Below are positions 31,820-43,873 of a stretch of 64,000 nt of DNA, piece by piece. The DNA lies in NCBI GenBank assembly GCA_036346225.1, contig JARFIW010000488.1:3421160-3485159 (forward strand). The letters run 5' to 3'. Below the pieces are notes generated by a model. That model had not been told where the DNA came from. It ran no database searches and saw only the letters and a program-made list of their open reading frames with translations. Both the position numbers and the translations under genes were made by a program. Position 1 is the stretch's first letter. Each line of letters begins with the position of its first letter. This stretch comes from Platerodrilus igneus. Taxonomy: Eukaryota > Arthropoda > Insecta > Coleoptera > Lycidae.

Positions 31820-32760
31820 TCATTTAAAATTCATTGTTTCTAAGGGTATACTTATTGTTTCTTTCTTTCTCTTTGTTTCCTTAAATCTAAAACTGTTTCC
31901 TTCATTCTTATATCTAAGGTACATTTTGTAAAATACATATATAATTACAAAAATTATTAAAATGATTAATACAATTGTCCAAACACTTATATTATTATAA
32001 TGTAACTTTGGCGTTTTGAGTTCACTTAATTGTTCTTTATAACTTTCCACTAATTTCACGGCGTGGTTGAGATCGTCTAAGTCGTTCCAGTAGGTTTGCA
32101 AGTTTCTTTGTTGCTATGGGATCTTGATAAACTCTGATTACTTCATCTTTCAATTTCACATAACAATCTTCTTTGAGGGTAATTAGTTTGCTTCCGATTA
32201 ATGCTTGGTTATTTTCATCTTGGTTGCAGTGGATGGTTGCTATTACTTCTGTTGGGAAAATGGCTATCCATTTGTTATCTGTAACTTTTTGAATTTTCAT
32301 GTTAGTTATTTGCACTTGTTTGGGTTCACAGTTTTCGTAATGATTTAAGAATTTTAATAGTTGTACTTCACAAGGGCTGTCTTCTTTAATGGTTGTTGTC
32401 GTCATCGATTGACATAAATATTGGTTTGGTGTTACTTCAGTACATTTTTCGTTTGTATAACCATATCTCAGTTCATTTAGGGATAGGAATTTGGTTTTGG
32501 GTATGATTACTTGGTATGTGCTAGTAACTTTCGTTGGAAAAGCAAATAAATGATAATAATTATAATTGTTACTTTCTACTATCGGGATTTCTATTAAAAA
32601 TATTATATCATTATTCTTAATGTAGCCTTTTACTATAGCTATCTTTTCAAATATTAGAATGTTCGATTCTGTTACATCAAAAGGTAATTTACTGTTAATT
32701 ATAAGTGATCTAATTCTTATTAATTCGTTTAATAAATCGATTGGTTCAATAATACTAGAG
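31820..32760 (-). pseudogene. env (F-type envelope-like), 5'-shortened and frameshifted
   Basis: An open minus-strand frame from about 32757 leads into 32405-32037 and, after a frameshift near 32040-32100, into 32101-31820. The last part has a coiled segment, then a membrane span (VWTIVLIILIIFVIIYVFY) and a basic cytoplasmic tail, typical of the C-terminal part of errantivirus envelope proteins. Cysteines in the middle section (CEVQLL, ENCEP, IHCNQ) fit the ectodomain. About 310 codons remain, and only about 95 bp separates this from the end of pol, so the N-terminal region expected to hold the signal peptide and cleavage site is missing. Not functional as it stands. Confidence 0.7.
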
Positions 32761-32851
32761 TGTAGGGTATTTAATTTTTGAAAATGTTAATTGGGTTTTG
32801 CATACTGCCTAATTTAATTGGTAGTATACCGGGGTTGTGTTTTATGTATTG

Positions 32852-35800
32852 TTATTGGGTTGTCCGTTCTACCTGGGCGGAGGTTGACGGTAAGGGTGAT
32901 GACTGTCCATCTGAAATTACAGGGTGTCTTAGGTTTTTCAAATGAATGTACTTTGTTATTTTACCGTTGTCTACTACTGCTATGTTTTTATCTGATATTT
33001 TCTTAATTTTGAATGGTCCTAAATTTCTGGGTGCTGTTTTATGTCGCTTGCTTTGAAAGTTTTTCTCATACACGGTTTGTCCTATTGAAAATTTATTTGA
33101 GTCGGTATTTTTGTTTCGGGTTGTGGTGATACGTTCTTTATCGTTCTCTAATTTATCTTTTACCTTGTCGTAAGTTATTTTTAGTTTTTGTTTGTGATGT
33201 TTCGCATATTGTTGATATACTTCCTTGTTGTAGTGTATGTCATAGGGATTTCGTGAATCTGAATGTCCTAAGGTTAATTCTAAGGGTGTAAAATTTGTTG
33301 ATGAGTGAATTGTGTTATTATAGGCGATTAGTGCGTATGACATTAAATTGGTTATATGTTCCTTTTTATAATTTATTCTTAATAATCGAATTTGTTCTAA
33401 CAGGGTTAAATGTAGTCGTTCAATTAGTCCGTTTGATTCAGGGTGGTTTTCCGTTATGAAATGAATTTTTATTTTGTGTAGTTCTAAAGTGTTTTGTATT
33501 GTCTCTTTTTTAAATTCGCTACCATTGTCTAGAGTTATTGATTCGGGTGTTCCGTAAAATGTGAAATATTGTAAAAATCCTTGGGTCACGTCGATGCTAT
33601 TTTTGGATGTAATTGGTATTGCTTGGCCTATTTTTGTGAATGCATCTACAATTGTTAGATAGTTTTGCGCTTCTACTACTAGAGTATCGGCATGTAGTTT
33701 TTGAAATGGTTTGTCGGGTGTTTTGGTTAACATTAAGGTATCTTTGGGGGTTTCCTATCGTATTTCGCTCTGTCACATAGTTCCATTGGTTAATAAAATC
33801 TGTGGTCAATTCCTTCATGTCTTTAAAATAATAACGTCTTACAAGTTGCTTTATAGTTTCGTTAATTCCACGATGGTTGGTTTTTCCTTCGTGTTGATTC
33901 CTAATTACATCGTTTATTTCGTCAGGGTCGTCTAATGTTATTAGTTTTCTAGTACATCTGATGAGTTCAGGTCCAGAGTTATTAAATAGTTTAATGTACA
34001 ATTCTGAAAATCTTTGGTATAAATGTTCGGTGTTGAAATAAAAATAAAATCGTTTTTTCTCGGGGGTGTATTCTTTTAAAACTTTAATTATTTGTTCCTC
34101 GTTGTCATCTTTAGTTATTTGAATTTGGTATATCCTTTTGTTATCTACTTTTGTATATTTTACTGGATTGGGATTATTTAAAACTTCGGTTATTATAAAT
34201 TGGTTGGGTTTCATATCGATTGCTTCGTTTAAAATTTTAATCGCGTTTTTTGGTTCTTCGTTTTGTGTCGAATGTATCGTGTCGATCTCGTCTGGATCTT
34301 CCCTTATTTCTGCTTCGTCTACGTTTCCTATAATGGATTCCGTTTCTAATGCATTGAGTTGGATTCTGCTTAAAGCGTCTGCGTTGTTGTTATAAATTCC
34401 TTTTTTATATATAATTTCGTAATCATACTCTTCGAGTCTGATTCTCCATCTTTGTAATTTCGAATTCGGTTCTTTCAGTTTGCTGAGCCATACTAGTGGT
34501 CTATGATCGGTGTATATGTAAAATTTTCTTCCGTATAAGTAAGGTCTAAAATATTTTGTTGCCCAAATTATGGCTAATAATTCTTTTTCTATGGTACTAT
34601 ATTTCTGTTCGGTTTCGTTTAGGGTTCTGGATGCGTAGCTGATGGGTTTATCGCTACCTACTTTTCCTTGGCTCAATACTGCGCCTAATGCTACATTCGA
34701 TGCGTCTGTCGTCAGTATAAATGGTTTTGTAAAGTCTGGGTATTCTAATACAGGGTGATTCGTTAATATGTTTTTAATTTTGTCTACGGCTTTAATAAAT
34801 TCCGGGGTGTGTTCAATTTTGTTTCCCTTTTTTAAACAGTTTGTCAGGGGTTTGGTTATCTGAGCGTAACCTTTTATGAATTTGCGGTAGTAACCACTAA
34901 GTCCTAGAAATCCTTTAATTTCTTTGTTTGTTTTTGGTAATGGGTAATTTAGAACTGCATTTGTTTTGTCTGGATTTGGCATTACTTCTTGGGGTGTTAT
35001 TACGTCTTAAAAATGATACTTCTTTTTGTAAAAATTCACTTTTGTCTAATTGTACTTTAAAATGTGCTTGTCTAAGTCTTTCGAATACTTCTTTCAATCT
35101 TTCTATGTGTTCTACCAATGATGTAGAATAAACTATGATGTCGTCAAGGTATACAAGGCATTTTTCATTGTGTATTCCTCGTAGTATATTGTCCATGACT
35201 CTCTGGAAAGTAGCGGGTGCGTTCTTTAATCCAAATGGCATTCGTTTGTACTCGTAATGTCCTCTAGGTGTGCTGAAGGCTGTTTTTGATATGTCTTTTT
35301 CTTCCATTTCTACCTGATGGTATCCTGATGCTAGGTCTAATGTTGTAAAATATTGGCATTTGCCTAATTTATCTAAAATTTCGGTAATATTTGGTAGTGG
35401 ATATTTGTCATCTACCGTTTTTTCATTTAACTTTCTATAATCTATTACCATTCTGTACTTTCTCTTTCCGGTTGCGTCTAATTTCTTAGGTACTATTAAC
35501 ACGGGGCTGCTCATGGTGAATTGGAGTGCTGGATTATGTCTTGGTCTAATAAGTCTGCTACTTGTCTGTCAGCTTCTTCTTGGCTTGCATGAGGTAGTCT
35601 ATACGCTTTTGTAAAAATTGGCTTATCGTCTGTTAACTCGATATTATGTTTTACTGTGTTGGTGAATGTTAATGGTATTCCTTCGCAATGGAATATGTCT
35701 CGGTATTCAAAACATAAGTTTTTAATTGCTCTTTCTTCTTCTTGATTGATGTCGGTATTGAAGCGGATGTTAGTTAAATTTTCTCTTAACATTTCTTCAT

Positions 35801-36480
35801 GTTCTATTGGGTTGTAGTCGTTTTCTAAATTTTCGTCTTTTTCCATTTCGTTAAAATTTAGTTCTTCTACGTTAATTGGGTCGGTCAATGATAATTCTAC
35901 GGGATAATCGTTTGAATTTAATATTGTTGTGGTTGCAAAATTATCTTTTATTTGTACTAAGGCAGTTGGGGTTTCTACTCTTTGTTGAAATGTCATATGA
36001 TTTATTATTCCTAAATTTTTGTTAGATTTTACTGGGATTTTTATTTTTCTTTCCGTTCGGGGTTCTATAGTGTATTTTTGTTCAATTTGTGTGTTTTGAA
36101 ATTTAATTGGGATTTTTCCGTATTTTGTCCTTAATAAGCGATTTTTAATGTCAATGTTGGCTCCTAATTTTCTTAGAAGGTCCATTCCGATTAATCCGTC
36201 ATATTTGTCGTTAAATTCGAATACACAAAATTTATGTTTCATTTTAACATTAAATGTTCTCGGTAAGGGTATATTTGCTACGAATTGGTGTAGTGTCGTT
36301 TGATGAGCTGTTTTGATTTTGAATGGTTCTCTTTCTACATAATCTAAATAATGTTTTTGTACGGTTCTGGGGCTAATTAATGTTTTAGATGATCCGGTGT
36401 CGATTAATAGTTTGAATTTGGCGTGGGGTATTTCTATGTATGGTAATACTAAGTGATTTATGTTATTTAAGTTTATTAAG
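32852..36480 (-). pseudogene. pol of the Gypsy element: protease, RT, RNase H, integrase; frameshifted
   Basis: In order on the minus strand: aspartic protease with LIDTGSSKTLI near 36395; reverse transcriptase with [26 protein letters not shown] and the catalytic YLDD at 35140-35151; RNase H with TTDASNVALGAVLSQ near 34690 and YTDHRPLVW near 34500; integrase with HADT near 33690, DNGSEF near 33520 and HPESNGLIERLH near 33430, the D, D, E residues all visible. Breaks lie near 35515 (one base lost in a CCATGG context), near 35005 and near 33735-33780, within or after the integrase zinc-binding region, whose cysteines I cannot see. Domain order and sequence style are those of the 17.6/297 group. 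It overlaps the end of gag. Confidence 0.85.
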
Positions 36481-37661
36481 TTGGGTTGTCTATGAATGGG
36501 TCCATTTGAAAATTTGAGTTCGAGTTTTCGTCGTCGTACTCCTCGTAAGTTTCGTATTGTTCGTCCCGTTCGTAAGTTTCTGCATGGTTTGATTCATTGT
36601 TCGTAGGTGTCTCAATGTAATTATTCTGGTCAGTGTCAAATTTTTCTATTTCCTGATGGAATAGTTCTTCCGATGTAAAATTGCGTTTCTGATGAGGGTT
36701 TGGCCGGATATGTGTTATTTTTGTATTTTGTCTGGTGTTACCAGATGAGGTATCCATTGGTGTTGGTTTGTAATAATTATTAGGGTTGTTATTATTATTA
36801 GTCATTGGTGTGTTTCTATTGGGGTTTGCGTTGAAGGCTGGTCTTTGTTGGTTTAGGTTTTGATTAAATCTTGGTTGGAATGCTGGTTTCTTAAAAGTTG
36901 GGTTAAATGTTGGTTTTGAAAAATGTTTATATTGATTATTAAAATTGGTATTGTTGAAACTTGGGTTATTAATTCGCGGTTGATTTGTTTGCGCGTTAAA
37001 GGGTGTGAATTTTTGTTGAGGGATTGTTTGTCTTGTGGCTTGTATGGTTTTTATTGGTGAATAACTTTTATTCGCGTTGGGGTTGTATAGTTTGTTGCGG
37101 TAATACATTACATTTTCTTCTTCTATTACTAGGTTCATAGCTTCCTCTAGATTTTGGGGCGTTGGAATCTGATTTTATCCGATAGTCGTTCTGGTAAAGC
37201 GTTTATGTATGTGTCTAGTGCCATTTCGTCATACATTTTTGTTTTTGAATGTCTAACGTTTTGACCGGGTTCTTCGATTTTTAATTTGGTTAGTATTAAA
37301 CTTCTCACGTCTTGGCATTTCATTCCGAATTGGTAGGGGGATTGATTGTGTTCCATTCTAAGGTTTATTAGGTCTCGTACCAGGCACTTTATGTTACGTT
37401 GGTCTCCAAAATATGCAATTAGTAGTTGTTTAAACTCCTGCCATTCTTGTAAATCGTCCCTACTGGCGATTAAGGTTAGTGCCCTTCCGGTTAGTTTACT
37501 AATATCAAGCGTATAAGCAATGAATTCCTTTCGTTATCTCCGGGTTTGTAGAAGGTTTTTAGGAACATTTCAGCTGCTCCAATGAAATTAACAAGATGGG
37601 CCTGCGTGCCATCAAATATCTGTATTGTCTGTAAATAGAGACGCATGTCTGTGCTACTCAT
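36476..37661 (-). pseudogene. gag of the Gypsy element, frameshifted
   Basis: ATG at 37661 (MSSTDMRLYLQTI) starts a capsid-like helical region. Frame changes occur near 37515 and 37145. The middle portion reads MEHNQSPYQFGMKCQDVRSL, and the C-terminal third is an Asn/Gln/Pro-rich stretch (FNNTNFNNQYKHFSKPTFNP) ending in an acidic tail (YEEYDDENSN). No CCHC knuckle is present, as in other errantivirus-like Gag proteins. The stop at 36476 lies at the beginning of the protease region of pol. Structural particle protein; broken in this copy. Confidence 0.75.
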
Positions 37662-37719
37662 GTTGGTTAAGGGTTGTTTTCGATTTTGGGTAATTTCAAA
37701 ATTTTTTTTTTTTTTGAAT

Positions 37720-38420
37720 TGAGGTTTATTTCGCTATTTTTATTGTTATTTTTGCTTCGGATTTACTAATTTTCCGTTTGGGCTGTGAAATTTCAAATTT
37801 GTAAAAATTGGGGTTGATTTTTTATTTGTAACGTTAATTATGCTTTGGATGTATTAATTTTCCTTTTGGATTGGATAATTTCGAATCTTGCAAAAATTGG
37901 GGTTGGTTTTGCTATTTGAAGCGTAATTATGCTTGGGATGTATTAATTTTTCTTTTGGATTGAGTAATTTCGAATTTTGTAAAAATTGGGGTTGGTTTTG
38001 CTATTTGTGATGTTAATTTTGCTTTGGTTTTATTAATTTTCCTTTTAGATTGAATACCTTTGAATTTTGTAAAAATTGATGTTGATTTAGCTATTTGAAA
38101 CGTTAATTTTGGTTTTGGTTTGTTAATTTTTCATTTAGATTGGGTAATTTTGAATTCTGTAAAAATTTGGGATGATTTTCCTATTTGAAACGTTAATTTC
38201 GGTTTGGGTTCATTAATTTTTCAATTAAGTTAGGTAATTTCAAATTTTGTAAAGATTGAGATTTATTTTGCTATTTTCAGCGTTAGTTTTGGTTTGGATT
38301 TGTTAATTTTTAGTTTAGATTGGGTAAATAAAAATTTGGTAAAGGTTGAGATTTATTTTGTTATTTTTCAGCGTTATTTTTGGTTAGGATTTGTTAATTT
38401 TACGTTTAGTCTGCGTCGAG
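37720..38420 (-). repeat. Seven ~89-bp tandem repeats in the Gypsy leader
   Basis: Repeat landmarks GTAAAAATTGGGGTTGGTTT and variants occur near 37800, 37888, 37978, 38068, 38157, 38247 and 38337. Each unit also carries CTATTTGAAACGTTAATTTT-like and TGTTAATTTTTCATTTAGAT-like words. The repeats are non-coding and lie in the untranslated leader between the primer site and gag. Confidence 0.75.
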
Positions 38421-39909
38421 TTATTTTTAGAATCGTAGTCGCTGTTATTTAATTTTAGTTACACAGTGCGGTGATGTACTCGTGAGATTTATATTCAATA
38501 ATGTTGAATTAATTACCATAGTCTTGCATTTGCTTGTTTTTATGCAGCTTTTAATTTGTCTTGAGTTTCTGCTTCATAAAGAATCTGAAATGGATGGATT
38601 TGTTCACGCTATATTTACTTTGTTGTTAATTTGTAATTAATACTCTTTCCGTGGTTTGAGTTGCATGAACGTACAGTTCGTCTGTCTTGAATTCTAATTA
38701 TAACTTAAGGTTAATTACTTCTGCACTTTATTGTTTGCAATTAACTACTAAAAGATGTAGTCTTTGTTACTTAATCACGTTTCTTGGTAATAATTGCGTA
38801 CGTGCTTAATAACATATGATTATACTTGTTGAGGTACTTAGCACTTACAGGTGTTAATTTTCAATTAATAGGAATTAGTAATTCGCTTCTCTTACTTGCT
38901 ATTTACTTGCATAATGTTACGTCTATTTATTTTTAGATATCTCGGTATTTAATTATAATGCTCGTTGGAAATTGAATCTCTCGTAATGTAGGTTTTAATT
39001 AAAGCTTCTTATGATGACCGTTTAACTGCACTTTATAATTGATGAGTAATTTTTAATTGAAAAACGTTTAGCTTTTTATTCCGTGTTTGTTGCAATTGTA
39101 CACGCTTTTATGGATTAATTAAATGCAAAACTGCGTTGCTTTAATTCTGAAGTTATTGCAATTCTCTGAGGTTTTAATAAAGGATGCATCTTTCGCGACT
39201 TTGCTTATCTTAGGTGGTTTTAGGTTACCGTAGCAGAGTGTTTTGCTATAATTTATAAGGTTAATGGTTTTAATAATCGTTCCGTAACTGCTTGTTCGAA
39301 TTAGCTTTGGCTTTGAAATTAATTCTGCGTTAGTTTACCGGTTTAAAATGTGGTTTGAATTGCGCTTCTTATTTAGTGTTAGTGAATGTGCGCCCGTTAT
39401 TTTTGATTATTTTTGAGTTCGTTCTAATACTTGTGGTAAGAATCTTTTAAATTCAAGTTTCATTTGCATTTTAAGAAAATCTCTTTTACATTCGTCTCAT
39501 AAAATGTTATACAGTCTCGTTTTGAAAATAATTCACTTTGTAACTATTTTCAAGAAAATATTCATAAAATAAAATTCATAAAACAATAATAATAAATGGT
39601 AATCAATAATAATAATACTAGCATATATCAATTATAGTTTCTGGTTTTAAAAAAAGGTATGGAAATGAACTTACATTAATTTCATCTGTTTCTTTGGTGG
39701 GCTCGATCGATGCTGTATCTTGTCCACCTTGGTTTGTTTGTTGGCTTTAGACGATTCTTGTTCTGCGTCCAACTTGGTTTGTTGTTGGATTTAGACGATT
39801 TGTGTTCTTCCTCCAACTTGGCTTGGGTTCTGCCAAAATTTCGAATTAAAATTCTTGGTCACCAATCTTCCGATTTTTGGATTTTTAGTGCCCTTTTGAC
39901 ATCCGTTAG
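38421..39909 (-). other. Gypsy untranslated leader
   Basis: About 1.5 kb with no gene. Near 39720-39830 a ~50-bp word (CCAACTTGGTTTGTTGTTGG and neighbours) is repeated about 2.5 times close to the primer site. Unusually long leader for the group. Confidence 0.6.
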
Positions 39910-39919
39910 GACTGCGCCA
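39910..39919 (-). other. Primer binding site, tRNA-Ser type
   Basis: On the minus strand TGGCGCAGTC begins at the last base of the 5' LTR. This complements the 3' end of insect tRNA-Ser (GACTGCGCCA). The one-base overlap with the LTR and tRNA-Ser priming are known for 17.6/297-type elements. Confidence 0.75.
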
Positions 39920-40419
39920 GTTAAGGTTCGGGCCTTTGGAGCTGTGTTTTTAAAAAAACAACTTCGACACTTAACAAAAAATTTAATAGCTTAAACAGAA
40001 ATTACAAGGAAATTTAGAATAGCTGGTTCATAATAACTTTAATAAAAAATAATTAATTGTACTGGGCGAGTAGTCTAGGTAGACAACAATGCAAAAGCTG
40101 TAAACTCAGACTGACTGCCGGGCCTTGAGATCCCGGGCTTTTTATAATAACCTGCCCCTCACACGGCTTGTGGGAACTTGCAGATCTCATGTCTGCTTTA
40201 CACTTTGTTACAATGTATCAATCTTAATTCTAAGTAATTGCGGTCTGTTGACCGCCTGTGACCTGCCACCTGCAGTATCACTGCCCTCACGGATGCAAAG
40301 TTGCATATCCGTTCTCATGAACTGTCGATAATCTCTCTGGGTTATCCTTGTGTTACAATGTTGCATTGAACTTATACTTTACTTAACAATTTCTAATAAT
40401 TCCTATTAGATTCAATATA

Positions 40420-40465
<46 letters not shown>

Positions 40466-40485
40466 TAATTGGGGGATACATAACT
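39919..40485 (-). repeat. Gypsy 5' LTR (right copy) with TA expansion
   Basis: 567 bp, same ends as the other LTR. The length difference comes from a TA run at about 40421-40463 near the outer edge. AATAAAAAATAATTAATTG lies inside. Confidence 0.9.
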
Positions 40486-41147
40486 CGCTTCACAATTAAA
40501 ACTCTTAAGTTAAAGACTTAAAGCCTAAAACCTAGAATCTGAATTCTGAAATCTAAAACCCTACAATTTGTAATATTAGTAATCAATATCAACACATAAA
40601 TTTATACCGTACAACGGGCAATGAACTACGATAACATATACATCGATCAGCGGATGATCAATACGAACAGAAACATATGGCACCTAAAACAGCTGTACAA
40701 TAAAATCAATGGATTCGAAGGTAATAATTAATTACCTTCAACTTCGATATGTAAATCCTCTTAAATGAGTTTATTGAGCAACCATAACAAAGCATCACCA
40801 AATAGATTGCCTCAAAAAGTCCTGGAGTCACAAATCCCAAAAATGGTGAACGGCTAAACCGCATAAAGCAACAACCAGGATCGAAGTATCTCGAACAACC
40901 AGAAATCAAATGTTAACTTGAACTGATAATGCGCTCTAGATATCCAATTAAATTGATTATACATCATATTCGAATCAACCAATAACATTTAAACATTTAA
41001 ATTACCATGCAAGACCAATGCAACATTTCCTAATTGTTCAATCATAATAGTAAATAGAGTTAGATCTACGAAAATTAAATTATAGCCTAGGAATTCGCAA
41101 AAATAATACAGAAATGTCGTTACGAGGAATTCGCCTGCAACAAGTAT

Positions 41148-42960
41148 ATGCTTAGCGGTATTAAAATTAACCATTAATTTCCCATTTTTACGACTGTGGT
41201 TAATTATAGATTAAAATTTAATTTGTTCACGTTCGAGCTACCCGTAAAGTAACATATTTTATAGTAACAGTGCGCTGTATAATACATGCATACCTCTTCT
41301 CCACGCTACTACTATTCTTGTAGTTGCTTGAAAAAGTGACTCTCCTTTTTACTGTTAGGACCAATGCAAAGCACCATTTTATACTTTCTATAGCACATCG
41401 CGCACTTTTTCGTCTGATAATTAAATTTTGCTTCTGTAGGCTTTTTCACTTAAGCATAGCGGTCGGTCGCACGTAATGATTTCTAGAACCGGTAAGTACT
41501 CGATATCACCCAAATAAAGAATTAAATGCTCGATGTCTGTCAACTTCCGATTCCTTCGTAAAAGGTAGAAAAAACTCGGCCAATCATCCATCTAACTTAT
41601 ACTTCAACCCGCTCCCGTTCTGATAATTTCCAAACATTTTTTAAACGACAATGGTCTCAGCATTTTTAAACCTTCGAGGGATCTATAAGTCGTAATCAAT
41701 TACACGTTCGAGCTACCCGTAAACTAACAATGCGCTGTATAATACATGCATACCCCTTCTCTGCGCTACTGCTATTGTTATAGTTGCTTGAAAAAGTCAG
41801 TTGCCTTTTTTACTGCTAGGACCGCTGCAAAGCACCATTCTATACTTTCGTTAAAAGTATAGCACATCGCGCACCTTTTTTGTTTGATAATTAAATTTTG
41901 CTCATGTAGGTTTTTACACTTTCGCATATTTAAACATCAAATACGATCGATTAACCACTTTAGATTATTCTAACGGGAACTACCATACATTCCGCCGCAT
42001 CGTTCTATTGAATCCAACGATCCGATGGGCTTCCACACAGTAACACCTAACGTATCTTTCCTACTATTTGTTAAACAAAAACTACCGGCATCGCCATGTC
42101 CGTATGTGGACGTAAGCAGATGTTTGTGGATGTGTACGAGAATATGTAACCATATACATTAATCAGTCTAAGCTATTTTATTTAGTCCAAGAAAACTACT
42201 ATTTTCTAAACCAGAATTACTAATCACCTTTATAGGTTTAACATTTCTACCATTTTCCCAATGACTGGTGCTACGTACATGGAAACTTTAATTTCTTTTT
42301 GGAGAGAATCCATATTCTCCCACGCACTGTTGCGTTGTTGCATGCCCACCCCTTTTGGGGATATATGCTCGTTATAGGTTGTAGTACCCGCGGTTATACT
42401 TAACTACGTGAGACTCCTTTAATCTTTTTAATCCTGTCTTTCTCGCTTACAATACAGTAGGACTTTGTTTTTGTACCGACGAATTCTAATACAAAACCCC
42501 ATTAAATTCGTCTTTAAATTTCCCTACAACTTTTTTGTTGACAAGCGGTATATTGTATTTATTATCCGCAGGATAGTCACTCTCTTAAGATAACTATATT
42601 TTGTTTGGTATCAACTAATATTAGATTTTCTATTGAGCCCAAATCTGTAAATAAATTCTAATTGGAGCACCCCATACAAAGATATGCCTTTTAAAGACTA
42701 ATTTTTGCCCATCTGTATTTAGCTACATTTTCAAAACTCTTTTTTCGCTACCCAAGACATATGTTTTAACCAACCATTTCCCTAGATATCTAAAACCGAT
42801 GTGTACCGCGAACACCACGTGGAGATAACACGTATACTCTGACCACCTGGATAGAAACAGGAAGGATTTGGAAGGTGGGCGAAGAACTTAAAAATTATGG
42901 AATTTAAAAACTAATATATACATTAGATTTACAAAATCTATACAACCATCTTAGATTTAT
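41148..42960. repeat. Element A left-arm spacer of decayed P2-P4 modules
   Basis: Resumes element A after the insertion. 41480-41560 is a P4 fragment on the minus strand (GTACTCGATATCACCCAAAT region). About 42290-42410 is a P2 fragment. 41230-41420 and 41700-41910 are a direct repeat pair (GCGCTGTATAATACATGCAT). 42590-42640 matches the subterminal repeat (TTGTTTGGTATCAACTAATA). Same layout as 20669-22740 in B, inverted. No intact gene. Confidence 0.6.
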
Positions 42961-43201
42961 ATTTTCATGCCCCCCCCCCCTCGCGTAGATTGATATGCTT
43001 CCAGGAGGATGTTACGCTAGTCTTCTTCGCTCGATAAACTAATTTTACTAATAATCTGTGTGTACAAATCGTGTTTTTTACTCCGAATACATACACCGGC
43101 AAGTATTCGATACCATCCAAATACAGAATTAGATGTTTGGTGACTATTAACTTCCGCATCCCTCGTGTACGCCCCAAATACATCCCTGGTGGTGATGTCA
43201 T
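42955..43201 (-). pseudogene. P4 (A left arm), frameshifted
   Basis: ATG at 43201 opens MTSPPGMYLGRTRGMRKLIV, followed by TKHLILYLDGIEYLPVYVFG. A frameshift after GVK (near 43075) breaks the second half; the expected ending (MKI, stop near 42959) can still be seen in another frame. A run of ten C bases at 42970-42979 lies near the end. Downstream of P2 by 72 bp in the same direction. Confidence 0.55.
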
Positions 43202-43273
43202 AGCCTTTTATAAATAAACAGCAATGTAATACTATTCTAAAATTTTTATTCTGACATTATACACAACAAAATT

Positions 43274-43873
43274 TTAAAAAAATGTAATGCCAAGCATGTA
43301 GTCATTTAAACATAATTTTAATACAAAGTTATACACAGAAGACAGTCCTTTTTTATGTTTGTTTGGAATGGTTTTAATTTTATCTAATTTTATTCGCAGC
43401 TTAAAATTTAAATCGACACCAAAGTCCTCTATCTCCTTTTCTTGCCAATAGTTTAATACATAGAGACCGTCTAGGTTTTCGAATTGTAAAATGTACCGAA
43501 GTTTGCCTCTATATATAAAGTCTTTGATTCCACCGACAACCAGATCCATTCCTTCGTGTAATTCTTGCAGCTTGTGACAATCTTTTAATCGCGGCTCCCC
43601 CACTATATCCTGCATACGTATCTTGTTAGCTTGATCGACTTTTTCTTGTCGGTATTGGAGGAAATCCTTATTCTCCCACTCACTATTACGTAGTTGTAAG
43701 TCCACTACTTTTGGAAATATATGGCTGTTATAGGTTGTAAGACCTTCGGTTTTAAATGATCCGAAAGGTTCTTTGCTAGATAAATGTACAATGTTTAACG
43801 GAACCCCTTTGCGTGTGGTGTACGCAAAGGTTACGAAACCCGCATTCCTTAGTTCGTCTTTGTTATCTGCCAT
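43274..43873 (-). CDS. P2, unknown protein of the Maverick-like family (intact, 199 aa)
   Basis: A clean 199-codon frame from ATG at 43873, beginning MADNKDELRNAGFVTFAYTT and ending MLGITFF. Features: an N-terminal part with KEPFGSFKTEGLTTYNSHIF; a central helix-forming, charged region (WENKDFLQYRQEKVDQANKI); then a likely beta-rich half with GKLRYILQFENLDGLYVLNY and FGVDLNFKLRIKLDKIK. No signal peptide, membrane segment, zinc cluster or known catalytic motif. The ATG lies 25 nt inside the end of P1, in another frame, so translation or transcription of the two is probably linked. A mirrored, frameshifted copy lies at 46792-47417, and two more are in element B. Function unknown; an OB-like nucleic-acid-binding fold is only a guess. 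Confidence 0.75.
   Translation of the reverse strand: MADNKDELRNAGFVTFAYTTRKGVPLNIVHLSSKEPFGSFKTEGLTTYNSHIFPKVVDLQLRNSEWENKDFLQYRQEKVDQANKIRMQDIVGEPRLKDCHKLQELHEGMDLVVGGIKDFIYRGKLRYILQFENLDGLYVLNYWQEKEIEDFGVDLNFKLRIKLDKIKTIPNKHKKGLSSVYNFVLKLCLNDYMLGITFF

Larger units (their letters stand above)
31219..40485 (-). mobile_element. Full-length Gypsy/errantivirus-like LTR retrotransposon
   Basis: Two LTRs (31219-31751 and 39919-40485) start AGTTAAGG and end CATAACT. The 4-bp duplication CGCT flanks them (31215-31218 and 40486-40489). On the minus strand the order is 5' LTR, tRNA-Ser-type primer site, long leader with tandem repeats, gag, pol (protease, RT, RNase H, integrase), a shortened env, polypurine tract, 3' LTR. 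This organisation, the LTR ends and the 4-bp duplication match the 17.6/297/gypsy group of insect endogenous retroviruses. LTRs differ by about 9 substitutions in roughly 530 bp plus a TA expansion. All three genes are frameshifted, so this copy should be inactive. Confidence 0.9.
30316..41141. mobile_element. Insertion of unknown type into element A, hosting the Gypsy element
   Basis: The element A arm is interrupted after GCGAAAGTAT (30315) and resumes at ATGCTTAGCGG (41148). AAGTAT is present on both sides (30310-30315 and 41142-41147), and element B has the uninterrupted version near 22505. Without the nested Gypsy the insertion is about 1.55 kb (30316-31218 plus 40486-41141). It lacks terminal inverted repeats and recognisable genes. 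A 33-codon frame from 40621 (MNYDNIYID...NKINGFEG), followed by GGTAATAATT, looks exon-like but is unassigned. Confidence 0.6.

Noticed and set aside
34138..34395. Plus-strand frames within the Gypsy element (also 33711-33935, 34928-35131)
   Set aside because: Antisense shadows of pol; the minus strand has the RT, RNase H and integrase motifs.
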